Source of the DNA: Gemmatimonadota bacterium
Lineage (GTDB): Bacteria; GCA-2686955
DNA length: 28,815 nt
Assembly: GCA_002686955.1 (NCBI GenBank)
Contig: NYZA01000130.1
Coordinates: forward strand, 1 to 28,815
Direction of reading: 5' to 3'
Part shown: positions 7,979 through 15,437 of the stretch, piece after piece
Numbering within the stretch: the first letter of the stretch is position 1
How the letters are laid out: the number at the start of each line of letters is the position of its first letter
The notes under the pieces: generated by a model
Seen by the model: the letters and a program-made list of their open reading frames with translations, nothing else
What the model was told of the DNA's origin: nothing
Database searches by the model: none
Program-made: the position numbers and the translations under genes

Positions 7979-8356
7979 ATGAGCAAACACCGCCTGATCC
8001 GCCGAATCGCCCTCGCCTCTTTGGCCGCAACCCTTCTCGCCGCCCCGTCCGCTCTCGCGCACGGCGGCCATCGATCTCGCGCCAAGGTCTGTGTCGTTCG
8101 CCGACCTGCCAGACCCGCCGTTCGCGCATCGGTCCGCGTTGGTCCGGTCCGTGTCACGGTTCCCGTGCGCCGGGCCCGCACCTCTCGGCCCCGCGTCATC
8201 CGCTCCGTTGCTTACCGGCACAACCACAACACCTACGTGTGCACGGAAAACCATCCCGTCTACTACTACGACTGGCACCACCAAGACTGTCGCTATCTGG
8301 GCGACGAGTTCTTCGAATCGGAAGACCTCGGGATTCACTACCACACCTACGAGTGA
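7979..8356 (+). CDS. Small secreted His-rich hypothetical protein
   Basis: The 125-aa product begins with a classic Sec signal peptide: MSKHRLIRR, then IALASLAATLLAAPSA, with likely cleavage after ALA before HGGH. AAGGAG ahead of the ATG supports the start. The mature part has an Arg/Val/Pro-rich middle (VRRARTSRPRVIRS) and a compact C-terminus rich in His, Tyr and acidic residues, with two Cys that could form a disulfide (TYVCTENHPVYYYDWHHQDC). About ten His in the last 45 residues suggest possible metal binding, which is inference only. I recognise no family. It is transcribed away from ktrA and ends 35 bases before the palindromic element, occupying the space where the rest of ktrB would be expected. 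Confidence 0.72.
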   Translation: MSKHRLIRRIALASLAATLLAAPSALAHGGHRSRAKVCVVRRPARPAVRASVRVGPVRVTVPVRRARTSRPRVIRSVAYRHNHNTYVCTENHPVYYYDWHHQDCRYLGDEFFESEDLGIHYHTYE

Positions 8357-8391
8357 CTCCACGCTCACCAAACCCCCATCGCTTAAGGGTC

Positions 8392-8560
8392 CGCGCAAAA
8401 ATAGCTTGTCATTTGGCATCCCATCTGCACCACATCTCCGGCCGATCAGCGAGCCCCGAAAGCCTCGAAGTAGCGCTACTACTCCTCCGGCTTCGGAGCT
8501 CACCGATCAGCCAGATCTGCGACACATCTGGGCGCCAAAATGACAAGCTATTCTCGCGCG
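8392..8560. repeat. Second palindromic MITE-like element, interrupting the TrkH/KtrB gene
   Basis: Inverted arms of 23 bp with two mismatches lie at 8392-8414 and 8538-8560, with a perfect 15-bp core AATAGCTTGTCATTT (8400-8414 and 8538-8552). The palindrome continues inward imperfectly: GGCCGATCAGCGAGCCCCGAA on the left matches the reverse complement of the right arm with few differences. The centre contains the self-complementary AGTAGCGCTACT. No protein is encoded. Its sequence is unrelated to the element at 3123-3310. A CGCGC direct repeat at 8392-8396 and 8555-8559 could be a target-site duplication but is low complexity. The right end supplies the stop codon that ends the ktrB fragment. 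Confidence 0.75.
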
Positions 8561-9147
8561 ACCGCCGATGTATCGCGAACAGTCAGGCCGGTCACGCAGG
8601 TTGCCGACGTGGCCGTGAAGAGAGCGTCGATCGGAGACAAACGAGTAGCCGGCGTCGTGGAAGCGGGTCCGAGGAGCAGCAAAGTGCCAAAGGCGATTAC
8701 ACAGAGAAAGGAAACACCGAGCTCTCGGGCGGGCTCGATTCGTAGCGTACCGGCCTTATCGCGTGACCAATCCGACAGCTGGTTCGGCACCCTTGCCAGC
8801 TGTGTGATCGATGCCCCGATGGCGCACCATTCAGCGAAAGCGGTCACGACATGGGCGTGGTCAAGATACCCTTGGAGGATCCGCGCGACGATCGAGACCA
8901 ACGAAATCCCGGCCGCGATCAACACAGCGGTTCTGATTCTCTGCCGGCGCGCCCATTGAAGTGCATCGCTCGACTTCAAGCAGCTCGAAATGCCCGCACT
9001 GAAGAAGAGCACGAGCAACGGAAGAGCGAACCAGCGAATGCCGCTGATTGTCGCCGCGTCCACATCGAATCCTAACCCCATGATCTCCGCGATGAGAAAA
9101 GCCACTGACGCCAGCGTCGCGGTCTTCCCTAGCGCCGTGCGCTCCAA
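8548..9147 (-). pseudogene. Truncated TrkH/KtrB-family K+ transporter, N-terminal part only
   Basis: The 199-aa frame has four or so hydrophobic segments (about 9-25, 38-52, 72-90 and 143-160), then LSPIDALFTATSATCVTGLTV at 170-190, the first pore loop and selectivity filter of a TrkH/KtrB channel. These channels need four such pore repeats. Here the frame stops nine residues after the first filter (RDTSAVARE), at a TAG inside the palindromic element. Nothing between 7714 and 8391 resembles the missing repeats. The extended N-terminus with extra membrane segments is seen in longer TrkH proteins of about 600 aa. The likely start is TTG at 9147 with no clear ribosome site, so the N-terminus is also uncertain. 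The product cannot conduct K+ by itself. Either the gene was broken by rearrangement or the contig is mis-joined at the repeat. Confidence 0.85.
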
Positions 9148-9176
9148 CGCGACCGCTGAATCTGATCTGGCCCTGA

Positions 9177-10457
9177 TTATGTCTTCAGCTTCTTCTTCCG
9201 GGCCGCGGGGAAGAGCACATTGTTCAGGATCAAACGATAGCCGGGGCTATTGGGATGTAGATTGAGATCGGTGGGGCGATCGTGCACGAGATGCTGCTTG
9301 TCTTCCGGATCATGGCCTCCAAGGAAGGTAAAGGTGCCCGCTCCCCGATTACCGTGGAGATACCGAACACGGTTGGTGCCGGCGACATCGCCCAATATCA
9401 CCACGGAGTCCTTGATCAGATCGCGACGATAGCTCGTCGTCTGCCCATAGAAGCCGCGAACTCGAGAGACGTGATTCTGCACCAACATCGCGGCCACGGG
9501 ATCGTAGCGTGGCGCAAAGTCGAAGAGCCGAAAGTCCATCGTCGTCTTCTTGAGGCGCGGATTGTTGACCTGTTCGACGTCGATGCTGGACACGGAATTC
9601 ACGGCCGCATTCGTTTCTATCGTGAAACCGTCGAACGCGAAAGTAGCGAGGAAGTCGAGCTCCTCGTTGGCCGTTGCGGAAGGAGGCGAGCCATCGTAGG
9701 GCAGGTCGGCGATGTCGGTTTTCGTAGCGGCCAACGCAACGTCTAGCGTTTCCGTCGCGGAGCACATGGCGAAGAGAAAGCCGCCCTCTTCCACGTAGCC
9801 GCGGATCGATCGGGTTACAGCTCTTTTCAGGTCCGGCACCGTTTCGAAACCGAGTCGGGCTGCTGCCTCGTTCTGGCGTTTCCGTTCCTGTTCGTACCAC
9901 GGAGAGTGGCCATGGCTGGAGTGGAACTTGCCGAGTTGGCCGGTGAAATCCTCATGGTGCAGGTGGAGCCAATCGTAACGGTCGAGCTCGCCGGAGAGGA
10001 CTTCGTCATCCCAGACGGTAGCATAGGGGATGTCGGCATAGGCGAGAGCTAGGGTAACTGCATCGTCCCAAGGCAGTTTGTGTGGAGGTGTATAGACCGC
10101 GATCTCTGGCGCCTTTTCGAGCAACACCGTTTCTCGCTCCGATGATTCAATCGCCTCCAAAAGAGCAAGCGACCCCGAAAGCGATATCGGCTCGACCGTA
10201 ACTCCTTGAAGGCGTGATCTGGCGACGATGTTTGAGTTGGAATCGAGAAGGAACGACCCCCCCCGGTGCCCCAAGAGCCAGCGGACATCATCGCCGCGGG
10301 AGAGGGCGAACCATGCAAGCCCATAGGCCTTGAGGTGGTTATGCTGCGATTGGTCCATGGGAACAAGAAGCCGTGCGACGGGGGAGGATTGTGCCCTGAT
10401 GCCCAGTCCGACCAACGCCAAGACGAGCGCGACTGCATGCTTTCGATGGCGTTTCAT
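9177..10457 (-). CDS. Secreted protein of the family often mislabelled 'asparagine synthetase B'
   Basis: The 426-aa protein starts at ATG 10457 with a signal peptide (MKRHRKHAVALVLALVGLGIRAQ). The mature part is globular, with motifs I recall from a conserved Bacteroidetes/Gemmatimonadetes family: LVPMDQSQHNHLKAYGLAW, YTPPHKLPWDDAVTLALAYA, YDWLHLHHEDFTGQLGKF, GGFLFAMCSATETLDVAL, FTFLGGHDPEDKQHL, and the ending LHPNSPGYRLILNNVLFPAA with a basic tail. From memory, database entries for this family often read 'asparagine synthetase B', but I see neither an N-terminal catalytic Cys nor an SGGxDS ATP-pyrophosphatase loop, and the protein appears exported. The strand order partly resembles a ThuA/class I amidotransferase-like fold, which is weak inference. 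Function is unknown. It diverges from the subtilase gene, and the longer frame to 11093 is antisense to that gene. Confidence 0.85.
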   Translation of the reverse strand: MKRHRKHAVALVLALVGLGIRAQSSPVARLLVPMDQSQHNHLKAYGLAWFALSRGDDVRWLLGHRGGSFLLDSNSNIVARSRLQGVTVEPISLSGSLALLEAIESSERETVLLEKAPEIAVYTPPHKLPWDDAVTLALAYADIPYATVWDDEVLSGELDRYDWLHLHHEDFTGQLGKFHSSHGHSPWYEQERKRQNEAAARLGFETVPDLKRAVTRSIRGYVEEGGFLFAMCSATETLDVALAATKTDIADLPYDGSPPSATANEELDFLATFAFDGFTIETNAAVNSVSSIDVEQVNNPRLKKTTMDFRLFDFAPRYDPVAAMLVQNHVSRVRGFYGQTTSYRRDLIKDSVVILGDVAGTNRVRYLHGNRGAGTFTFLGGHDPEDKQHLVHDRPTDLNLHPNSPGYRLILNNVLFPAARKKKLKT

Positions 10458-10482
10458 GGGATATTCCGGGGAAGCGGAGAGC

Positions 10483-10511
10483 TTGCGAGGCCGGTGCCGG
10501 GAGCCTATAGT
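10483..10511 (+). promoter_or_regulatory. Sigma70-like promoter for the subtilase gene
   Basis: TTGCGA at 10483-10488 (four of six to TTGACA) and TATAGT at 10506-10511 (five of six to TATAAT) are separated by exactly 17 bases. Transcription would begin near 10518, leaving a leader of about 60 bases before the ATG at 10578, which has GGAGA eight bases upstream. The site lies between two diverging genes, as a promoter should. Core lineage preferences are unknown, so this rests on consensus match alone. Confidence 0.5.
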
Positions 10512-10577
10512 AAACACCTCGCGCACGATACACCGCTCCCCGGCCTGCGCCGTGGGGCTGATTCTGGAGACACACCC

Positions 10578-13463
10578 ATGGGGAACCCCGCGAAATCCTC
10601 GGGCCAGTCGATCGTCCTCATGATAATCGTTGTGGCGGAGGCCGTTGCGACTCCGATCCTCGATGCGGATCTGGAGTCGAGATTGGCTGTAACCGATCCC
10701 GCCGATTTCATTCCGGTTCGCGTCAATCTGCGGGAACAACTCGACACCAGGCTTCTCAACGCCGAGCTTCGAGCGGCCGGCCTTGAGCTCGAGGATCGGC
10801 ACCGTGAGCTCATGACTGCTCTCCAGGAGTACGCCGCCTACGCCCAGGCACCTTATTTGGCGCTGCTGCGCCAGGAAGAGGCGCTGGGACAGCTGTCCGG
10901 AATCGTGCCGCTGTGGATCTCGAACGCAGTCGAATTGAATGCGACCCCCGCCGGCGTTGCGCGCCTTATGGAGATCTTCGACGACGCGGTTATGTACCTC
11001 GACCAGGTTTTCCTCCACGAGCCAGTGGAGGAAAGCTATGGCCTGCCGAGGAGCGCGGCGGAGACCCGAGAGTGGGGATTGGAGCAGATTCACGCGCCGG
11101 CCCTATGGGAGATGGGGATCTTCGGCCAGGGAACGATCGTCGCCAACCTCGACACGGGAGTGGATGGGGATCATGTCGCACTGATCGATAGATGGCGCGG
11201 TAACGAAGACGGCGTCGAGTGGGACCACGCTTGGCTGGCGGAGGACGGTTCTCAGTTCCCATTCGATCACGGTAGCCACGGCACGCATACGATGGGAACG
11301 ATGGTGGGAAGTGTCGTTGGCGATACCGTCGGCGTGGCCCCAGCCGCGCAGTGGATCGCGGCGAGGATCGGACTCCAGGGGAGTCCCGGCGTCAACATAG
11401 GTTCGGCCATGCAGTGGTGCGCCGATCCGGACGGCGATCCGGGCACTACGGATGACGTGCCGGATGCGGTCAACAACTCCTGGGGAGGTGGCTTCGGTTG
11501 CTCCAGCCAGTACTGGAATGATATCGACAACATGGAGCTCGTCGGACCGGTGGCGGCGTTCAGCGCGGGCAACGAAGGTCCCGGCTCCGAGACGATCGGG
11601 GCGCCGAGCAACCGCGCGACCACCCATGTGCAGAACTTCTCCATCGGGGCGACGAACAGCTCCGAACTGGTGGCTGGATTCTCTAGCCGAGGACCCACGA
11701 AGTGCAATGTCGCCGATTCGCTGCTATTCAAACCGGATGTAGTGGCTCCAGGCGCCAGCGTGCGCTCGTCGATCCCCAACAATGCTTACGGTACGTTCTC
11801 CGGAACTTCCATGTCGTGCCCCCACGTGGGCGGGGCGATCTCGCTCTTGCGCCAGATCATGCCCGCCTTGCCGCCGCAAGAGTTGAAGACCCTACTCTAT
11901 CGTACCGCTCGGCATCCGACCGTACCCGGATCTGAAGACAACAAATATGGCCGAGGCATCATCGACGTCGAGGCCGCTGCACAGTACCTATTCGACGAAT
12001 TCGATCTGGATGGGCGGATAGAGGGTGCCGTGACCGATCTGAACACCGGATTGCCCCTCCCAACCGCGCGCGTGAAGGCGCTTGATGCGCTTCTGGCCAA
12101 GTATCCCGAAGTCGACGGCTCGTACGCGTTCCATTTGCTGGCCGGCGACCAGACTCTTGTTGTATCGCTCTGGGGGTACTATCCCGACACCACCGAGATC
12201 TCCGTGCCCGGTGGCGGCATGGTCACTCACGATGTGGCACTTAGAGAGCTGCCGGAGGGAACTGTATCGGGAACTCTCACCAATTCGACCGGTAGCGGCA
12301 TAGCCGCGCTTCTCAGGTTCTATGAAGAGAGCACCGACACACTCGTCGCGTCGATCCAAACCGATCCCGATGGCGCCTTTGCGCAACAACTGAAGATTGG
12401 TAGCTACGAAATCGTCGTTGAGCCCTCTCCTCCCGAGGCGTTTTATGCTCTGGAAGGCGTCGCCGTGGATTCCGCGGCCGTAGTGGATCTTACGAGCACC
12501 GTTCCGGTAGCGGATGTGTTGCTCGTTGATGCTGATGGTGACAACGCCGACTACGCCGACTACTTCTTGAACGCTGTCGTCGCCGCGGGTCGCTCTTACA
12601 ACTCGTGGGGTCGAGCTTGGCGTGGAAGTGCCGATCTCGCTGTCTCGGTCATGCCGGCCACATCGAAGATCGTGTGGTTCTCCGGCGACGCTACCTCCGA
12701 CATCATCAGTGGGGACGAAGAAGACGCTCTAGTCGCGATGCTGCAAGGCGGCGGGCGCTTTTTCCTGAGCGGGCAGAACATCATCGAATCGATCGATGGC
12801 GGCGTACTGACCACGCATATCGGAATCGGACACGAGGGCAATACAGTCGAGCACTACATATCGACGGTCGCGGGAACTCCTTTGGGCGATGCGATCGATG
12901 GAGATATCTTCACAACCGGCCCGGAGCCACCAGTGAATCAGAACTCGCAGGATCTGCTCTCGAGTGGAGTGGCGGGCGCGCACTACGGTGGGGTCGAGGG
13001 CGATCGGGCGCTCGTGAGCTGGGACGCGGGGGGCGCGCTCGCCGTGATTGCCGGCTTCGGGCTCGAAGGAGTGCACGATGACTTCCCGGGATCTGCCAGC
13101 CGCGAAGAGGTCATGAGCGCCGTGCTGGACTACCTCGATGGTCTGGTGGGTATCGAAGAGGAGGGCACGCTTCCGGGGCCCGTACGCCGATCCCGGTTGA
13201 GCCAGAATCACCCCAATCCCTTCAATCCCTCGACATTCATCCGCTTCGCCCTTGCGCATGCCGGAGACGTGCTGCTGGCGGTTTACGATGCCCGGGGCAA
13301 CCGAATCGCGACCCTCGTGGACGGACCGAGGGACGCCGGCCACCACGCAATTCGCTGGAACGGACAGAATCAGAGTGGCCTTCCGGTGGCGAGCGGTGTT
13401 TACTTCTACCGCCTTGAGACCGGCAACTGGGAATCCACGCGCCGCATGGTCTTGGTGAAGTAG
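10578..13463 (+). CDS. Secreted subtilisin-like (S8) serine protease with FlgD-like C-terminal domain
   Basis: From ATG 10578 the product is 961 aa with a signal peptide (core IVLMIIVVAEAVA, 12-24), an inhibitor-like propeptide region (about 45-120) and a peptidase S8 domain. The catalytic triad is intact: Asp192 in VANLDTGVDG, His234 in HGSHGTHTMG, and Ser411 in FSGTSMSCPHVGG, with oxyanion Asn332 in SAGNEG. Beyond residue about 465 come carboxypeptidase-regulatory-like beta repeats (GRIEGAVTDLNTGLPLPTA; GTVSGTLTNSTGSGI). A flavodoxin-like segment follows (VADVLLVDADGDN...FFLSGQNIIESI). The last 85 residues are a FlgD-like/sorting domain (LSQNHPNPFNPSTFIRFAL...GVYFYRLETG). Such tails anchor or sort secreted proteins in FCB-type bacteria. 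The frame extends open to 10266, but that part is antisense to the divergent gene. It is probably an extracellular or surface protease. Confidence 0.93.
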   Translation: MGNPAKSSGQSIVLMIIVVAEAVATPILDADLESRLAVTDPADFIPVRVNLREQLDTRLLNAELRAAGLELEDRHRELMTALQEYAAYAQAPYLALLRQEEALGQLSGIVPLWISNAVELNATPAGVARLMEIFDDAVMYLDQVFLHEPVEESYGLPRSAAETREWGLEQIHAPALWEMGIFGQGTIVANLDTGVDGDHVALIDRWRGNEDGVEWDHAWLAEDGSQFPFDHGSHGTHTMGTMVGSVVGDTVGVAPAAQWIAARIGLQGSPGVNIGSAMQWCADPDGDPGTTDDVPDAVNNSWGGGFGCSSQYWNDIDNMELVGPVAAFSAGNEGPGSETIGAPSNRATTHVQNFSIGATNSSELVAGFSSRGPTKCNVADSLLFKPDVVAPGASVRSSIPNNAYGTFSGTSMSCPHVGGAISLLRQIMPALPPQELKTLLYRTARHPTVPGSEDNKYGRGIIDVEAAAQYLFDEFDLDGRIEGAVTDLNTGLPLPTARVKALDALLAKYPEVDGSYAFHLLAGDQTLVVSLWGYYPDTTEISVPGGGMVTHDVALRELPEGTVSGTLTNSTGSGIAALLRFYEESTDTLVASIQTDPDGAFAQQLKIGSYEIVVEPSPPEAFYALEGVAVDSAAVVDLTSTVPVADVLLVDADGDNADYADYFLNAVVAAGRSYNSWGRAWRGSADLAVSVMPATSKIVWFSGDATSDIISGDEEDALVAMLQGGGRFFLSGQNIIESIDGGVLTTHIGIGHEGNTVEHYISTVAGTPLGDAIDGDIFTTGPEPPVNQNSQDLLSSGVAGAHYGGVEGDRALVSWDAGGALAVIAGFGLEGVHDDFPGSASREEVMSAVLDYLDGLVGIEEEGTLPGPVRRSRLSQNHPNPFNPSTFIRFALAHAGDVLLAVYDARGNRIATLVDGPRDAGHHAIRWNGQNQSGLPVASGVYFYRLETGNWESTRRMVLVK

Positions 13464-13523
13464 CCAGTAGTTGAGCCGGGTGCGCGATGCTCGCCGTGCA
13501 TCCGAGCGATCTGAACCGCGAGC

Positions 13524-15437
13524 TTGTGGTTGGTCTTGCTAAACGCGGTCGATGCGCAGGAACGAGCTCTCGGGACCGATCCGGTCCAGATTCGCGTGGA
13601 AGAGCCGAACACCCGGGTACCGTGGACTCCTCTCGCCTCGATTCTCTGCGGCGACTCTCCGCACAAGATCATGGTCGGCGGGCTCTTCTACTCCGGTCGA
13701 TACGACCAGCACTTGCCCAATGAGTTGACTCGGATCAGCCGGTTTCCTCAGTTCTGTTGGTTTCGGCTCGAACCCCGCGAGCTTCCCGACGGCACCACAG
13801 CGATCCCCGCGCTCTACACCGGAATGCCCTTGATGGCGATGGAGTTCGAGGGCGCGGCTTGCGGACTTGTCTTTCCACCGATGGTGGGATCTCCCGGATT
13901 TCCCCTCGGCCTGAGACTTGTCGACGACCGGCGCAGGTTGGAGCTGGGCCTGGCTCCAAGCTGGCGGATGCTCGAGAAGGGCGTGGAGAACTACAACGCG
14001 TGGAACCTCGAGCCCCTTGAATCCGTGGGTGATCTGGCGCTTCCCGCTGGTCCTATCGATTTCGAGGTGCAGAGACTTGACGCACCCTCTTTGGACGATC
14101 TCGTTCAGAAGTACTTGTTGGAGATCGCCGCTCCTCGGGACCGATCGATCGATCTTCCCCTCCATGCACGCAAAGCCCTCGAGGCGCTCTACCAGTGTTT
14201 CGACATCAAGACCGGCCTCTTCCTGGAGTGGCGACGACGCGATGGGCGGGGGTTCAATTCCGGATTCTACGGCCTGCCGACCTTCAACACTCTGATGGCG
14301 GATCTTCCCGCCTTCGCGCGCAACGGGGGCTCGGAGACGCGGCGGATGGACGCCGCGGCGATCAGCAACTTCACCTTGCCCGAAGCGTCCGAGAGTGTCG
14401 GCGGAGGAAGAGTGTGGCACAACACGTTTCACCGCGCATGGGGCGAGGATGATGTACGTTTCTTTACGCATCTGGGGACCGGACTGGCGGGCTATCCGGG
14501 CGGTCAGGCAACGATTCTGGGAGCCGCGGCGGAGCGTCTGGCCGCGGAGCGCGAAAAATCTCGTACACTGGCGCCGTTGATTACCGCCGGTGCGACATGG
14601 CTTCGCTCGGTGCAGTACTCCGACGGCTCATGGGGCAGGACTTACCGCGTGCTTGCCGAAGAGCTGACGGCGATGGAGCTCGAATCCGGCTGGGGAACCG
14701 CCTCGGTGGGGGCTACCGCGGAAGGAGCGCTCGCGCTGATGCGGGCTTCCACGGCTCTCTCCGGGCCGGCGGGAACGGCGTCGCGAAGCGCGGCGGAGAG
14801 GGCGCTACAGTGGATCGCGGACGAGCTTTCAGGGAACATTCTCATGGGCGGCTACCTGAGAGACAATCGGCTAGAGGAGAGCGACGGAATCTCGGCGGTG
14901 CCGGTGATCGAAGCGAACCTCGTCGGTTCCGAAATGGGATTGGAGGGCGCCTCGGAGGAGTTGGCCTTGCGCGTGGGTCTCTACCTGGCGACCTGGCAAC
15001 GCTGGTGGCACCGCGAGTACCCTTCGGTCGATCCGCTTCAGATCTCGTTCAAGCCGCGAATCGCGCCGTGGGAAACCGTGCTCGCGGCCCGAGCGTATGC
15101 TCTGCTATACGCTGCAACGGCCGACGACTTTTGGCGACGGATGGCGACGGAGGCCTTCGTGCCGATCGAAGTCGAGAGCGAGCTCGAGGGGTATTCCGAA
15201 GCGATCTACTACGATGAGAAATGGGGCTTTCACGCGCACCCCATGGGAACCACGTACGTTCCCGCGGCTGTGCTGCGCTTTCTTCGAACCTGGTCCGAAA
15301 CGACACATGTTCCCATCCCGGTTATTCGTGTCGACGTACGGCCGCATCGCACCGGCCGAACAGCTCGTTCCCTATCACGCGGAGCTCTGAGACGACTGTC
15401 GGCTCTGTTTAGGCAGCAACACAATCGTGACAACTGA
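13524..15437 (+). CDS. Probable secreted protein of unknown function, likely alpha/alpha-toroid fold
   Basis: The 637-aa frame has strong coding character but no family I can name. The N-terminal 200 residues look beta-rich (GGLFYSGRYDQHLPNELTR; PQFCWFRLEPRELPDGTTA). The remainder is helical, with Trp/Gly-rich turns such as ATWLRSVQYSDGSWGRTYR and ESGWGTASVGATAEGALALM. These resemble the QW-type turns of alpha/alpha toroids (prenyltransferase, terpene cyclase or glycosidase-like barrels). The start is doubtful: an in-frame stop lies at 13512, and the only starts after it are TTG (13524, 13530, 13536), none with a ribosome site. The first residues, WLVLLNAVDAQ, resemble the second half of a signal peptide lacking its basic N-region, so a frameshift near 13490-13525 is possible. 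It follows the protease by 60 bases and overlaps the helicase start by 11 bp. Confidence 0.75.
   Translation: MWLVLLNAVDAQERALGTDPVQIRVEEPNTRVPWTPLASILCGDSPHKIMVGGLFYSGRYDQHLPNELTRISRFPQFCWFRLEPRELPDGTTAIPALYTGMPLMAMEFEGAACGLVFPPMVGSPGFPLGLRLVDDRRRLELGLAPSWRMLEKGVENYNAWNLEPLESVGDLALPAGPIDFEVQRLDAPSLDDLVQKYLLEIAAPRDRSIDLPLHARKALEALYQCFDIKTGLFLEWRRRDGRGFNSGFYGLPTFNTLMADLPAFARNGGSETRRMDAAAISNFTLPEASESVGGGRVWHNTFHRAWGEDDVRFFTHLGTGLAGYPGGQATILGAAAERLAAEREKSRTLAPLITAGATWLRSVQYSDGSWGRTYRVLAEELTAMELESGWGTASVGATAEGALALMRASTALSGPAGTASRSAAERALQWIADELSGNILMGGYLRDNRLEESDGISAVPVIEANLVGSEMGLEGASEELALRVGLYLATWQRWWHREYPSVDPLQISFKPRIAPWETVLAARAYALLYAATADDFWRRMATEAFVPIEVESELEGYSEAIYYDEKWGFHAHPMGTTYVPAAVLRFLRTWSETTHVPIPVIRVDVRPHRTGRTARSLSRGALRRLSALFRQQHNRDN

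Noticed and set aside
7898-8503. Minus-strand open frame across the small secreted gene, considered as the missing part of ktrB
   Set aside because: It contains no pore loop or membrane segments like TrkH repeats 2-4, and is antisense to a gene with a clear signal peptide.
10266-10577. N-terminal extension of the subtilase frame
   Set aside because: It is antisense to the divergent gene and upstream of the promoter; the signal peptide and ribosome site place the start at 10578.
10458-11093. N-terminal extension of the 'asparagine synthetase B'-like frame
   Set aside because: It is antisense to the subtilase propeptide and has no family features; a signal peptide begins at 10457.
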